DNA of 43,474 nucleotides from Pseudomonadota bacterium (GCA_029287615.1 JARFQV010000291.1:1-43474), one strand, 5' to 3'; positions 8,159-16,273 are shown, counted from the first letter of the stretch. Program-made: numbers and translations. The notes: a model not told the origin generated them from the letters alone.

Positions 8159-9361
8159 TCAAATACTGACGAAGAAATTGATGATCAGCGCATTGACCAG
8201 ATCGATGAAAAACCCGCACACCAGGGGAACCACGATGAACGCACGGTGCGCAGCGCCATATTGCTTGGCCACAGCACCCATGTTGACGATGGCGGTAGCC
8301 GTGGAACCCAGCGTGATGCCCCCAAAGCCCGCACTGATCACGCTGGCCTCGTAGTCGCGCCCCATGAAGGGGAAAACCAGCAATATCGTAAACGCGATGG
8401 ACAGGATAATCTGGATCGTCATGGCAACGGTGATGAATCCCAGCAAGCCCTGCAACTCCCAGATCTGCAGACCCATCAATGCCATGGTCAGAAACATGCC
8501 GAGACTGATATCGGAGATCAGGGAGATGCCGATTCCCGAACCGGGCCAAAGCTCCTGCTTCCTGAATATCAGGTTTCGTGCATTGCCGATCAGGATCCCG
8601 GCAATCAGGCAGGATACGAACAGGGGTAACTGCAGACCCAGTGACTCGAGTTCCAGATCGATGAGGTAACCGATCATCATGGCGATGTTCAACCAGAGCC
8701 AGGCCCAGAGCACCCCGTAGTAATCCACCTTGATGTGCAGGTCCTTGTGTTCCACACCGACGTCCAGCTGCTCCTCTCCGCCAGGTGTGATCCTGTGTTT
8801 TACGATCAGGTACCGGGCGATGGGACCACCGATGACGGCAGCCGAGATGAGACCCACCGTGTTGGCGGCCACCCCGATCTCCAGGGCATTGCCGATGCCC
8901 AGATTCTCGACGAAAGTGGGAGCCCAGGCCATCGCGGTCCCGACCCCGCCGATGAGCGAGATGGAACCGACCATGAGGCCGGCCTTGGGCTCCATCCCGA
9001 AGGCAGAGGCGACACCCACACCGACGAAGTTCTGCAACACGATATACACGGTGGCCAGTGCCAGCAGAATAACCAGCGGCTTGCCACCGGAGATCAGGGT
9101 GCGGATGTCCGCCTTCAATCCGATGGCAGCGAAGAAATACAGTAATAACCAGTCCCGAATCTCGAGATCGAAGCTGATCTGCAGATCCAGAAGAAAATAG
9201 GCGAGGCCCACTACCGCGGCACACAGGAAGCCGCCGATTACCGGCTCGGGGATGCTGTAGCGACGCAGGATCTCCACACGCATGACCAGTCCCTTGCCGA
9301 TGAACAGCAGGATGATGGCCAGTGTGAAGGAAACAAAACCATGGACTTCGAGGATTTCCAT
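8159..9361 (-). CDS. gltS: Sodium/glutamate symporter GltS
   Basis: A 400-residue inner-membrane carrier, the same length as E. coli GltS, that takes up glutamate with Na+. It is hydrophobic throughout with about ten to twelve membrane spans. The two inverted halves each carry the family's glycine-rich re-entrant loop: SISLIGGVGTAMAWAP in the first, and ISAGFGGITLGSTATAIVNM in the second. The start MEILEVHGFVSFTLAIILLF at 9361 is preferred; the track adds 29 codons that look non-membrane and unlike the family. The weak GCGGAA lies rather far upstream. The gene is monocistronic and divergent from the envelope operon at 9787. Confidence 0.94.
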   Translation of the reverse strand: MEILEVHGFVSFTLAIILLFIGKGLVMRVEILRRYSIPEPVIGGFLCAAVVGLAYFLLDLQISFDLEIRDWLLLYFFAAIGLKADIRTLISGGKPLVILLALATVYIVLQNFVGVGVASAFGMEPKAGLMVGSISLIGGVGTAMAWAPTFVENLGIGNALEIGVAANTVGLISAAVIGGPIARYLIVKHRITPGGEEQLDVGVEHKDLHIKVDYYGVLWAWLWLNIAMMIGYLIDLELESLGLQLPLFVSCLIAGILIGNARNLIFRKQELWPGSGIGISLISDISLGMFLTMALMGLQIWELQGLLGFITVAMTIQIILSIAFTILLVFPFMGRDYEASVISAGFGGITLGSTATAIVNMGAVAKQYGAAHRAFIVVPLVCGFFIDLVNALIINFFVSI

Positions 9362-9786
9362 GTCGGTATCATTATTTCCGCAGACAGTACACCTTTCCTG
9401 AATCCAATATCCAGCGGAACCGGTCCGGGATGTGTTTTCACCGGTCAACCCGCCGTTGCCGGTTCGGATTCCTCAATCTCCTGCGGCTTTTCGATCCGGC
9501 TTCGCAGACGATCGATGCCTTCCTCCAGCGGCTGCACAAGTGAACGCAGTGCCCGCATCCGTTCCCGGCATATCTACCATATGCAATATACAGATTGTCC
9601 GGTTCTTCACCAAGTATTCCTGAGGATTGCCCGGCAAGCCGGAATCCGGCACCAACGGATCTCACCGAAAACAGTTTCCCTGCAAGTCGTTCAGCTTCCG
9701 TTCAGGAACGATTCCCTATATTGGAAACCGTGCAGACGTTTCAGGTGCAACAGATTCAACAGGAAAGTGCGTGGAGGGTTCCCATC
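9362..9786. other. Divergent intergenic region between gltS and the envelope operon
   Basis: About 425 bp that must hold promoters for gltS and for the eight-gene operon. I see no clear -10/-35 pair. A short minus-strand ORF at 9445..9558 would encode 37 charged residues (MRALRSLVQPLEEGIDRLRS...). It has an amphipathic, protein-like composition, but GGGAA sits only three bases before its ATG, so I do not call it a gene. Track ORFs here are otherwise unconvincing. Confidence 0.4.
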
Positions 9787-10623
9787 ATGACCACAAGATT
9801 TCGTGTTTCCACCATAACAACCAGATTAACGGGCCTGCTGATAGCGGGATACCTGCTCGCAATACCGATAAACGCTATATCAGCCAGCCAGGCGCCAACC
9901 ATCCGGCTGTTCCCGACTACCGTATTGGAAGAAATCAGGCACACAGGCACTGTCGCCAAAGACATGGAGACCGGCCTGCAGGCCGTGATCGTTCGTCTCG
10001 ATGAACAGCAACAACTCTATATCGAGAGCAAATGCGAGGGCAACGAGGGTGATCCGGGCTGCGAGCGCATTGCCAGACAGCTGGGCAAGAGTTACCTGGA
10101 GATGCTGGATATCATGTCGGCAAGCCTGCCGGAGATGGAGGCCGCGGTGAATTCCACCTCATCCAGCCTGGAAAAACGGATCCGCAAGGAGCTGGGTCAC
10201 AAGAAGACCCCCTGGTCCCTGCAGGAACTGCTGCTCAACCAGGAATCGCAACGGGGCAACGGTGAGCGCCCCGCCCTTCGGGGACGCTCCGGCATGCGGC
10301 TGAGTGACCGGTTCAATCAATACTACCAGCTCGTCGCCCGCTCCGGCGGGCAGGTCAACTCCTCTCTTGCCGTAATCGCAGCGGATATCTATCTCGACAT
10401 GCAGGAGACCTCGAGCCTGATCGCCCGTACTCGTGAAGAGATCGGCAGGGCCACCCTGATGGAACAACTCAACCAGTCATTCGGCACGATTACCCCCGAG
10501 ATGCAGGAGGTGGTTGCGGGCGTAAAAGCCATCCTGTTCGGAGAGTCGGAAGAATTCATCCCGATGGCGCCACCGCCCGCCGGCCCGGCGAGCCTCGAAT
10601 ACGAAAGCCCGCTGCAACTCTGA
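9787..10623 (+). CDS. Exported protein of unknown function, first gene of the envelope operon
   Basis: A 278-residue protein with an N-terminal signal peptide: basic MTTRFRVSTITTR, a hydrophobic core, and likely cleavage after INAISA near residue 33. The mature part is mostly helical, rich in Glu, Gln and Leu, with a CxGNEGDPGC pair of cysteines near residue 85 that could form a disulfide. A Pro-rich tail (PMAPPPAGPA) ends the protein. I do not recognise the family. GGAGG about ten bases upstream of the ATG at 9787 decides the start; the track begins 64 codons earlier in implausible sequence. It is followed by lipoprotein, MotA/ExbB-like and ExbD-like genes with short gaps, so it is probably a periplasmic part of the same complex. 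Confidence 0.8.
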   Translation: MTTRFRVSTITTRLTGLLIAGYLLAIPINAISASQAPTIRLFPTTVLEEIRHTGTVAKDMETGLQAVIVRLDEQQQLYIESKCEGNEGDPGCERIARQLGKSYLEMLDIMSASLPEMEAAVNSTSSSLEKRIRKELGHKKTPWSLQELLLNQESQRGNGERPALRGRSGMRLSDRFNQYYQLVARSGGQVNSSLAVIAADIYLDMQETSSLIARTREEIGRATLMEQLNQSFGTITPEMQEVVAGVKAILFGESEEFIPMAPPPAGPASLEYESPLQL

Positions 10624-10647
10624 TATCCAGTGACCGGGAGACATGAC

Positions 10648-11205
10648 ATGAACAGACACCATCGATTCAGGACTACCGGATTGATTGCCGCCGGTGTGAT
10701 GACAGGCATCCTGGCTGCCTGTGGCAGCAATCCACCGCAAGATACCGCTTGCATGCTGCCGGAGGGGCCGAATCTGGACCGCGCCATCAGCCAGTCCCGC
10801 TTCGACCTGAAGACGGGATGTGAACACCGCTTCGACAGTTATTTCAAGCGTCTGCTGAGCATCGCCGAGGGCGATCCAAAACCGGAGAACAAGGCCAGCT
10901 TCAGTGAGTTCCTGATATGGGCCAACGAGGAAGGCCTGCTGAGCAAGCGCCAGGCGAGGGAAACCTACAACCGTTACTTCGGTATCAAATATGTCTCCCT
11001 GATCGGTGATTACAGTGTCTGCACCCAGACCTGTCCGCAGCAGTCCGAAGTAATGCGGGATATGGACAGGGAACTTGCCGACAAGGAACAGGGGTTACTG
11101 AAGATCAGCGCGGATCGGAGAAGTTACCACAGGGCCAGCCGGCTCTACCAGGAGGCCGAACTGGTCCTCGAGGCCACCTGCGAAGCCTGCGGACCTGCCG
11201 AGTAA
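10648..11205 (+). CDS. Lipoprotein of unknown function
   Basis: A 185-residue predicted lipoprotein. The signal peptide ends in the lipobox GILAAC, with the acylated Cys at residue 25 followed by GSN, so outer-membrane sorting is likely because there is no Asp at +2. The mature part contains several further cysteines, with CTQTCPQQ and CEACGPAE near the end, and is helical and charged. No known domain is recognised. GGGAG lies eight bases before the ATG at 10648, which is preferred to the track's GTG at 10630. It is 24 bases after the preceding gene and six bases before the MotA/ExbB-like gene, so the operon context points to an envelope complex. Confidence 0.82.
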   Translation: MNRHHRFRTTGLIAAGVMTGILAACGSNPPQDTACMLPEGPNLDRAISQSRFDLKTGCEHRFDSYFKRLLSIAEGDPKPENKASFSEFLIWANEEGLLSKRQARETYNRYFGIKYVSLIGDYSVCTQTCPQQSEVMRDMDRELADKEQGLLKISADRRSYHRASRLYQEAELVLEATCEACGPAE

Positions 11206-11211
11206 GCCGGC

Positions 11212-11880
11212 ATGAAAACCCGGGGTGGCAGTGGCTTCTTGTCCGGCATGCTGCTGGGTATGCTCTTCAGCCTCATCTTCGGAGTGCTTGGGTTATACCT
11301 GCTGATTGCCATGGAATTCATCTCGGTATCCGTGGTCGAGGCGCCACGTATTCAGGCATTGACCGAATGGACCCGGTACAACCTGGGGCTTTCGATCCTG
11401 CCCTTTGCAGTGACCATCGGTCTGTATCTCCACAACCTGCAGGCCCTGTCGCGGGGTCTGAGGGACAATCGGCCGCAGGACGAGATCGCCCAGCTGGAGC
11501 AACTGACCGATATATGGATCAGCCTGTTCTTCGGGATCGGGGTTATCTGGACGGCCATCGGTATGCGTAGCGCCCTCCTGCATGCGCTGGGCGAGCCGGA
11601 TTTCACGGGCGTATCCGGTGCCTATGTTGTCCTGCAACGCCTGGTGGAAGGCGGCATCCTCACGGCGCTGACGACCACCATTGCCGGCGGCATCGGCGGC
11701 TACCTGATGCGGGTATTCAAGAGCGCCTGGCTGGGGACCAGATTGAGCCGGTATTACCAGCACCAGGACCGGATCCAGGCAGCCCGTGTAGAGGGACTGC
11801 TCAGTGACATCCGAACCTCCATCAATGATCTTTCCGTCCAATCCATCCCTGCCTCCTGTGAATGGCTGGAGGAACGATGA
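11212..11880 (+). CDS. MotA/TolQ/ExbB-like ion-channel subunit
   Basis: A 222-residue inner-membrane protein with four predicted spans: about 10-33, 57-78, 101-120 and 144-167. The last two carry the family pattern: FFGIGVIWTAIGMRSALLHA, then a loop, then RLVEGGILTALTTTIAGGIGG. This resembles the TM3/TM4 G-x-x-x-T-x-x-G...AL-x-T-x-x-G core of MotA, TolQ and ExbB, which line a proton or sodium path and form pentamers around a dimer of MotB/TolR/ExbD. The C-terminal cytoplasmic tail is helical. The next gene overlaps by 4 nt and has an ExbD-like anchor, which strongly supports the pairing. Similarity was read by eye; a profile search should confirm it. Confidence 0.78.
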   Translation: MKTRGGSGFLSGMLLGMLFSLIFGVLGLYLLIAMEFISVSVVEAPRIQALTEWTRYNLGLSILPFAVTIGLYLHNLQALSRGLRDNRPQDEIAQLEQLTDIWISLFFGIGVIWTAIGMRSALLHALGEPDFTGVSGAYVVLQRLVEGGILTALTTTIAGGIGGYLMRVFKSAWLGTRLSRYYQHQDRIQAARVEGLLSDIRTSINDLSVQSIPASCEWLEER

Positions 11881-12872
11881 TCCACCGCCACCACAAGGGG
11901 GCCTACCCCGCATCAAGACCTGGCGGTTGCAGTGAAACAGAATCACTGCAGAGCGATGTCATGCGCTTTATGGCGATCATCGGCCTGTGCCTGACCGCAA
12001 TCTTCGCGCTGATACAGGGTATGCCGTTCCACAGGGTCTCAGATGAAGAGGAATCTCCCGGGGACTCCGCATCCCGGCAGGAGAGCGAATCCCTGCAGAT
12101 CCGTATTCATGAACTGCGAAATGAACTCGATGATCTGAATACGGAAATCGAGGCAAGGCGGCTACAACAGGAACGGGCAAGGCAGGGAATCAAGGCAACC
12201 CGGGTACAAATTTCCTCGCTCACCAGGGAGACAGAACAGATCCGGGAAGAACGGGACAGGCTACGGGACGATCTGGATGACCTGAACCGGCGTCTTGCCG
12301 AAAGCCGCCAGGAACTGCGGAAGATCCGTCAGAAGTCGCGGGAGAAGAACCCAAGCCGGTATGAATCGCAGCAAGGCCTCTCCCGGGAAGCGGTACTGAT
12401 CGATCAGACTGGCGAAGAGGGAAAATCACAGCGACAGGACCGTAAGCGGCAGACCGTACCCGCAGCAGCCGAACCACGGAACGACCAACGCGCAGGAACA
12501 GGATTCACCCTCCGCTTTGCGTCAGCCACGGCACTGAACCGGCTGGTCACCGCAAGGCTTGTGAAGCTGTATGGCTTGCAGGGAAAGACAGCCTGGCGCC
12601 TTTCGCTCCAGGGCAATGCACCGGTCTTTGCCCCGGGTTCGTTCCCCCGTACCTGGCATGAAATGGATCCCGCCACGGTACCACCAGCCTATACCCGGGC
12701 GCTGGATCAGACCACAGACGCCCCGGTTAGCGTGGTTTGGGGTGTACAGCTTACACCCGGGATGGAACAGAACATCAGCAGACTGGCTGGAAAGAGGCGG
12801 GGTGGCACGCTCATCATCGAGAGTGACGGTCAGATCAGGTTACAGACTGCGGATGGCCGGGAGATGAACTGA
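11877..12872 (+). CDS. ExbD/TolR/MotB-like anchor with long periplasmic coiled coil
   Basis: A 331-residue protein. A short cytoplasmic N-terminus leads into SLQSDVMRFMAIIGLCLTAI: an Asp (residue 27) just before a single membrane span, as in the ion-carrying Asp of ExbD, TolR and MotB. Residues about 65-160 form an almost uninterrupted heptad coiled coil rich in Glu, Arg and Leu. After a polar linker a globular domain follows at about 210-325 (GFTLRFASATALNRLV ... GTLIIESDGQIRLQ) that I do not recognise. It is not an OmpA-type peptidoglycan-binding domain. The ATG at 11877 overlaps the TGA of the MotA-like gene and has GGAGG five bases upstream. Probably the rotor/stator-axis partner of that channel. 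Confidence 0.78.
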   Translation: MIHRHHKGAYPASRPGGCSETESLQSDVMRFMAIIGLCLTAIFALIQGMPFHRVSDEEESPGDSASRQESESLQIRIHELRNELDDLNTEIEARRLQQERARQGIKATRVQISSLTRETEQIREERDRLRDDLDDLNRRLAESRQELRKIRQKSREKNPSRYESQQGLSREAVLIDQTGEEGKSQRQDRKRQTVPAAAEPRNDQRAGTGFTLRFASATALNRLVTARLVKLYGLQGKTAWRLSLQGNAPVFAPGSFPRTWHEMDPATVPPAYTRALDQTTDAPVSVVWGVQLTPGMEQNISRLAGKRRGGTLIIESDGQIRLQTADGREMN

Positions 12873-12873
12873 G

Positions 12874-14322
12874 ATGAACAGACCCACAATGCCCCTGTTC
12901 ATGCTGGCACCACTGATCCTGGCCGCGTGTGTCCAGGGCCCGGTACGCAGAATGGAGGATCAGGGTTCTACCCTGCACCAATGGATCGAACAGGAACTGA
13001 CACCCTATCTCGCCCGGCAACTTGGTGAACACCCACGGTTCAGGGGCGAGCCACTCTTGCTGGTCCGGCTGGAGGGATCCGAGCTGTCCCCCGAGATCGA
13101 TGGCCTCACACGGGACATACGAAACCGGATACTGGATGGACTCCTGTCATCCCCGGGCATCCGGCTACCCTGGCAACCACAGCAGCGACGGGAAGAACAC
13201 CATCGTCGACTGCGACAGCTGCGGTGCGGGAAGACCGGCGATGCCCCCTACTTCGTGGGGATTGAAATCCACCGCACCACGGATTCCCGGTTCCGGGTCT
13301 CGATCCGTGCCCTGGACACCCGGGAGAGAGAATGGGTAAGTGGATTTGGAAAAAACTGGTCGGGTCGGCTGACGGCAGGGGAACAGCGCGCACTGCAGGA
13401 GCGGCACAGGGATGAGTCCCTGCGTGGGCTCAGGGTGCTGCCCTTCCACACCGGCCAGATGGACCTGGCCGCCGACTATCTCGCCAATAATCTCGGTTGC
13501 CTGTTGCGCCAGCAGGATGCAGAGGACCTGGTCATCCACGTCGAACCATCGCGGGAGGACAGCACAGGGCTGCATACCCTGCTGAAACTGATCGCCAACA
13601 ACCTGTCCCGCTATCAGGAGGTGCAGATAACGGATACCCGCAAGGATTCGAACTATATCCTGCGCGGCGAGGCACACCTGATCCAGTCCGGTACCTACCA
13701 GGTATGGGTGGTGCTTCATCCAAAAGACTCCGGCGAGCATGTTGCCGGCATGGACACGGCGACCTATATCCACCTGGGACCGCCCGCTGATGAGCGACCG
13801 GCAGGGAGGGCCCTGGCCGAAAGAAGCGGTCATCGACAGCCATCGATCACGAGTATGGAAGTACTCAGACGCAAGACACCTGTACCAGGAGCACAAGACT
13901 GCAATGGAGCAGATCGATTCGATACTGCCGCCAACTGCCCGAGCCTGGAGATGATCGTCGAGGATGCCGAGCAATTGTTTGTTTTTTCGCACAGCGCCAG
14001 GTCCGGCCCCCTGCGTCTGTCTCCGGGATCCTGCCGGCGGCATAGCGGCCCCGGTAATGACCGCAGATCCATGTATACCGTTTATCTTCCGGACAACGAT
14101 CCAGCCGCATCCGGCTGGCCGACGATCTACGCCATAGCCGTCAACGGTCCCGAGTCGAGGGATGCATTCACACGGCACCTGCGGATTCTGCCCGATGCCT
14201 GCAATGAAACACCGCTCACGCGCATGGATGGCGCCAGACTGCAGGGCTGGCTTGATACGCTCGACCGCCTGATTGCCAGTAACCGGAACAGCATCGACTG
14301 GACGGCAAGACGGCTGCCATGA
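12874..14322 (+). CDS. Large lipoprotein with possible FlgO/CsgG-like and DUF4384-like regions
   Basis: A 482-residue predicted lipoprotein; LILAAC places the acylated Cys at residue 19. The region LLLVRLEGSELSPEIDGLTR and later LRGLRVLPFHTGQMDLAAD with VQITDTRKDSNYILRGEAHL resemble the FlgO/TolB-N/CsgG-like fold, in which envelope lipoproteins assemble or recruit partners. The last 130 residues (AEQLFVFSHSARSGPLRL ... YTVYLPDNDPA) look like a DUF4384-type beta domain. Both assignments are tentative. It starts one base after the stop of the coiled-coil gene with GGGAG about ten bases upstream. It is a likely outer-membrane partner for the periplasmic part of the complex. Confidence 0.75.
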   Translation: MNRPTMPLFMLAPLILAACVQGPVRRMEDQGSTLHQWIEQELTPYLARQLGEHPRFRGEPLLLVRLEGSELSPEIDGLTRDIRNRILDGLLSSPGIRLPWQPQQRREEHHRRLRQLRCGKTGDAPYFVGIEIHRTTDSRFRVSIRALDTREREWVSGFGKNWSGRLTAGEQRALQERHRDESLRGLRVLPFHTGQMDLAADYLANNLGCLLRQQDAEDLVIHVEPSREDSTGLHTLLKLIANNLSRYQEVQITDTRKDSNYILRGEAHLIQSGTYQVWVVLHPKDSGEHVAGMDTATYIHLGPPADERPAGRALAERSGHRQPSITSMEVLRRKTPVPGAQDCNGADRFDTAANCPSLEMIVEDAEQLFVFSHSARSGPLRLSPGSCRRHSGPGNDRRSMYTVYLPDNDPAASGWPTIYAIAVNGPESRDAFTRHLRILPDACNETPLTRMDGARLQGWLDTLDRLIASNRNSIDWTARRLP

Positions 14323-14335
14323 AGGAGACTGTATC

Positions 14336-14914
14336 ATGATCAGAGCCACGGGTTTCGTCATCGGTGTTTGCCTGATGTCGGTATTGTTTGTGCTACTGGT
14401 CAAACCCGAGACTGCACAATGGTTGTCCCCCTTGCCGGCAACAGAAGTCGCTGACCCATCCGGCAAACCGGCCCGATCAGACGCAGTCCTGTCCAGTCAG
14501 ACTGGAGTACCTCCCCTTTCCGGAGATCCGGTCTCCGGTGTGGACACGCCTCCGGCAGGGAAACAACCTGGCGATACGGCAAAAACCGCGCAGGATGATC
14601 CGTCCGAACCGGATCCTCCGTCCGTAGCGGATAGTGCCCCTGTGGCCGTTACGAATCCGGGCAGAGACCTCGAGGCAGATTCACGGGATTCCATCCACGC
14701 AGCGGCTCACCTCTTCTGGAGCCCCTTCCGGAGCGAATGGGCGGCACAGGGTTTTGCCGAACGCCTGCGCGTGACAACGAGTGTGCCGGTAGAAGTCATC
14801 CGGCTGGAATCCGGGCAATACCGAGTCGGTTTCAGCTACCGTGACGAGGAGGAACGCCTTGCCCTGAAAGAACGGATTGAGGCGATCACGGGACTGGAGC
14901 TGGAATCGCCATGA
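14336..14914 (+). CDS. Membrane-anchored protein with SPOR-like domain
   Basis: A 192-residue protein with one N-terminal membrane helix (about residues 5-22), a long Pro/Ser/Asp-rich disordered linker, and a C-terminal module at about 125-190. There, LFWSPFRSEWAAQGFAERL is followed by VPVEVIRLESGQYRVGFSYR and a closing helix. This beta-alpha-beta-beta-alpha layout, with the yRV strand, resembles a SPOR domain, which binds denuded peptidoglycan glycans. AAGGAG nine bases before the ATG at 14336 fixes the start; the track begins 21 codons earlier inside the previous gene. It lies next to a lytic transglycosylase that ends in a similar module, which supports a peptidoglycan role. Domain identity needs a profile search. 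Confidence 0.75.
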   Translation: MIRATGFVIGVCLMSVLFVLLVKPETAQWLSPLPATEVADPSGKPARSDAVLSSQTGVPPLSGDPVSGVDTPPAGKQPGDTAKTAQDDPSEPDPPSVADSAPVAVTNPGRDLEADSRDSIHAAAHLFWSPFRSEWAAQGFAERLRVTTSVPVEVIRLESGQYRVGFSYRDEEERLALKERIEAITGLELESP

Positions 14915-15033
14915 TTCTGCCAGAACGAATTCCGGGACTAGTCTGCCTTGCACGCTTGCGGGGCGCCGCACACGGTTTGCCAGGTATGCATCAGGCCCTG
15001 GATGGCTATGCTCACAGGGCCAGCAAAGGCAGT

Positions 15034-15828
15034 ATGGCCAAACTGCTCCTGATCGCCCTCTGTGCAACCACACAGCTCATGGCCGGTACCCGTCCGCAGG
15101 CCGACGACCCGGTCCTGGACCGGCAGTGGCAAAGCTACCTGTCTACAGACTCGCGGTCCCCTCCGGCCCTGGATTTCCCCTATGCCAGCTGCTTCAGCGC
15201 TGCGGCTGCCGAACACGATCTGCCGGAGACGCTGTTACTGGCCGTGGCCAGGGGTGAGAGTGATTTCCAACCCGATGCCCGCTCTTCCGCAAACGCCTAT
15301 GGCCTGATGCAGATACTCTGGCCGGGAACGGCGAGGCAACTGGGCATACAACGCCTGTCCCAACTGCTCGACCCTTGCACCAATGTCGAGGCAGGGACAC
15401 GCTATCTGCGGGAACTGCTGGACCGGTACCGGGGCAATCTTCATCGTGCCCTGGCGGCCTATAATTACGGGCCATCCCGGATCCCGGTATCCGGTGGACA
15501 ACTGCCGGAAGGAGCCATCTGGTACAGCGGCTATATCAAGCGGCACCTGGACTATGTACTGCATGGCAACGGTAAAAAGCGGTCTCGCAGCAAGCCATCG
15601 GCCTATCAGTCCGGGGACCGGTTGTTCATCATCCACTTCACGCGCCCGTATCGCGCAGCCGCCTTCGTCGACAGCCTGCAGCCGGAACTGCAGGATATCC
15701 GTCTGGACTGGTTCCGGCGCCCCGAGGGCGGATACGACGTGTTTATGCTCTACACCAGTGAAGCGGAACTTGAGCAGGGACGCCAATTGCTCACGGCAAC
15801 AGGATTCACGCCTGACAGGAAACGATGA
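15034..15828 (+). CDS. Soluble lytic transglycosylase (SLT) with C-terminal SPOR-like module
   Basis: A 264-residue exported protein. The signal peptide MAKLLLIALCATTQLMAG supports the ATG at 15034; the track start at 14911 overlaps the previous gene by ATGA but would bury the signal 41 residues inside. The SLT domain follows: LLLAVARGESDFQPDARS holds the catalytic Glu (residue 75), then NAYGLMQILWPGTARQLG and ALAAYNYGPSRI. These enzymes cleave the MurNAc-GlcNAc bond to give 1,6-anhydro ends. The last 65 residues (RLFIIHFTRPYRAAAFVDSL ... YDVFMLYTSEAELEQG) resemble a second SPOR-like domain. It is coupled to the next gene by a 4-nt overlap. It gives the operon a peptidoglycan-cutting activity. 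Confidence 0.88.
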   Translation: MAKLLLIALCATTQLMAGTRPQADDPVLDRQWQSYLSTDSRSPPALDFPYASCFSAAAAEHDLPETLLLAVARGESDFQPDARSSANAYGLMQILWPGTARQLGIQRLSQLLDPCTNVEAGTRYLRELLDRYRGNLHRALAAYNYGPSRIPVSGGQLPEGAIWYSGYIKRHLDYVLHGNGKKRSRSKPSAYQSGDRLFIIHFTRPYRAAAFVDSLQPELQDIRLDWFRRPEGGYDVFMLYTSEAELEQGRQLLTATGFTPDRKR

Positions 15829-16223
15829 ACCGGGCGCACCGAATCCTGATAATCGGCCTGGCGTTTGCAATGACCGGCACCGCCATTGCCGGTGACTTTC
15901 GCGCCTATGCACCGGTCCTGAAAACAGAGCCGATAACCGAAACCGTAGCCCTCCCGGTGCAACGCACAGCCTGCACGGAACCGGCAGAATCCTCTCGTGA
16001 ATTCAGGGAAATGGCGCCAACCATCGGGGAAGATATCCGCAACGAGATCCGCTTATGGGAGCAACACAGATCCTGCCGAAAGATTACACTGAGCCGGTCA
16101 CAGCAACGAATCATCGGCTACCAGGTTACCTACCGGTACCGGGGGCATACCGGCATTACCCGGCTTTCCCATGATCCGGGAGATCACATCCCCATCGATA
16201 TCAGCTTGTCACCCCTTGACTGA
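15825..16223 (+). CDS. Small exported protein related to the glycine-zipper envelope family, zipper missing
   Basis: A 132-residue protein with a signal peptide (RILIIGLAFAMTGTAIAG). Its two ends match the glycine-zipper protein at 23758..24348. LKTEPITETVALP corresponds to IRTEPVYETVEYS, and QRIIGYQVTYRYRGHTGITR corresponds to EQLVGYRVEYRYEGQTFVTR, both ending in a basic/hydrophobic strand and a DP or SP motif. The middle glycine-rich 2TM zipper is absent and replaced by a short charged helix with two Cys. It is the last gene of the envelope operon, overlapping the transglycosylase by 4 nt. Function is unknown; it is probably periplasmic or peripheral to the outer membrane. Confidence 0.77.
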   Translation: MNRAHRILIIGLAFAMTGTAIAGDFRAYAPVLKTEPITETVALPVQRTACTEPAESSREFREMAPTIGEDIRNEIRLWEQHRSCRKITLSRSQQRIIGYQVTYRYRGHTGITRLSHDPGDHIPIDISLSPLD

Positions 16224-16273
16224 GCGCACGGGAAATCCACGGCGAAACAGGCAACCAGTTGCTGCGTGACAAG

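Noticed and set aside
8109-9224. 371-residue minus-strand ORF overlapping gltS
   Set aside because: Other-frame shadow of gltS; rich in Arg, Gly and His with no membrane pattern or motif.
9445-9558. 37-residue minus-strand ORF upstream of gltS
   Set aside because: Composition looks protein-like, but GGGAA sits only three bases from the ATG and nothing else supports translation.
13165-14466. 433-residue minus-strand ORF opposite the large lipoprotein
   Set aside because: Antisense to a gene that fits a tight operon and has a lipobox; the minus-strand product has no domain and no ribosome site.
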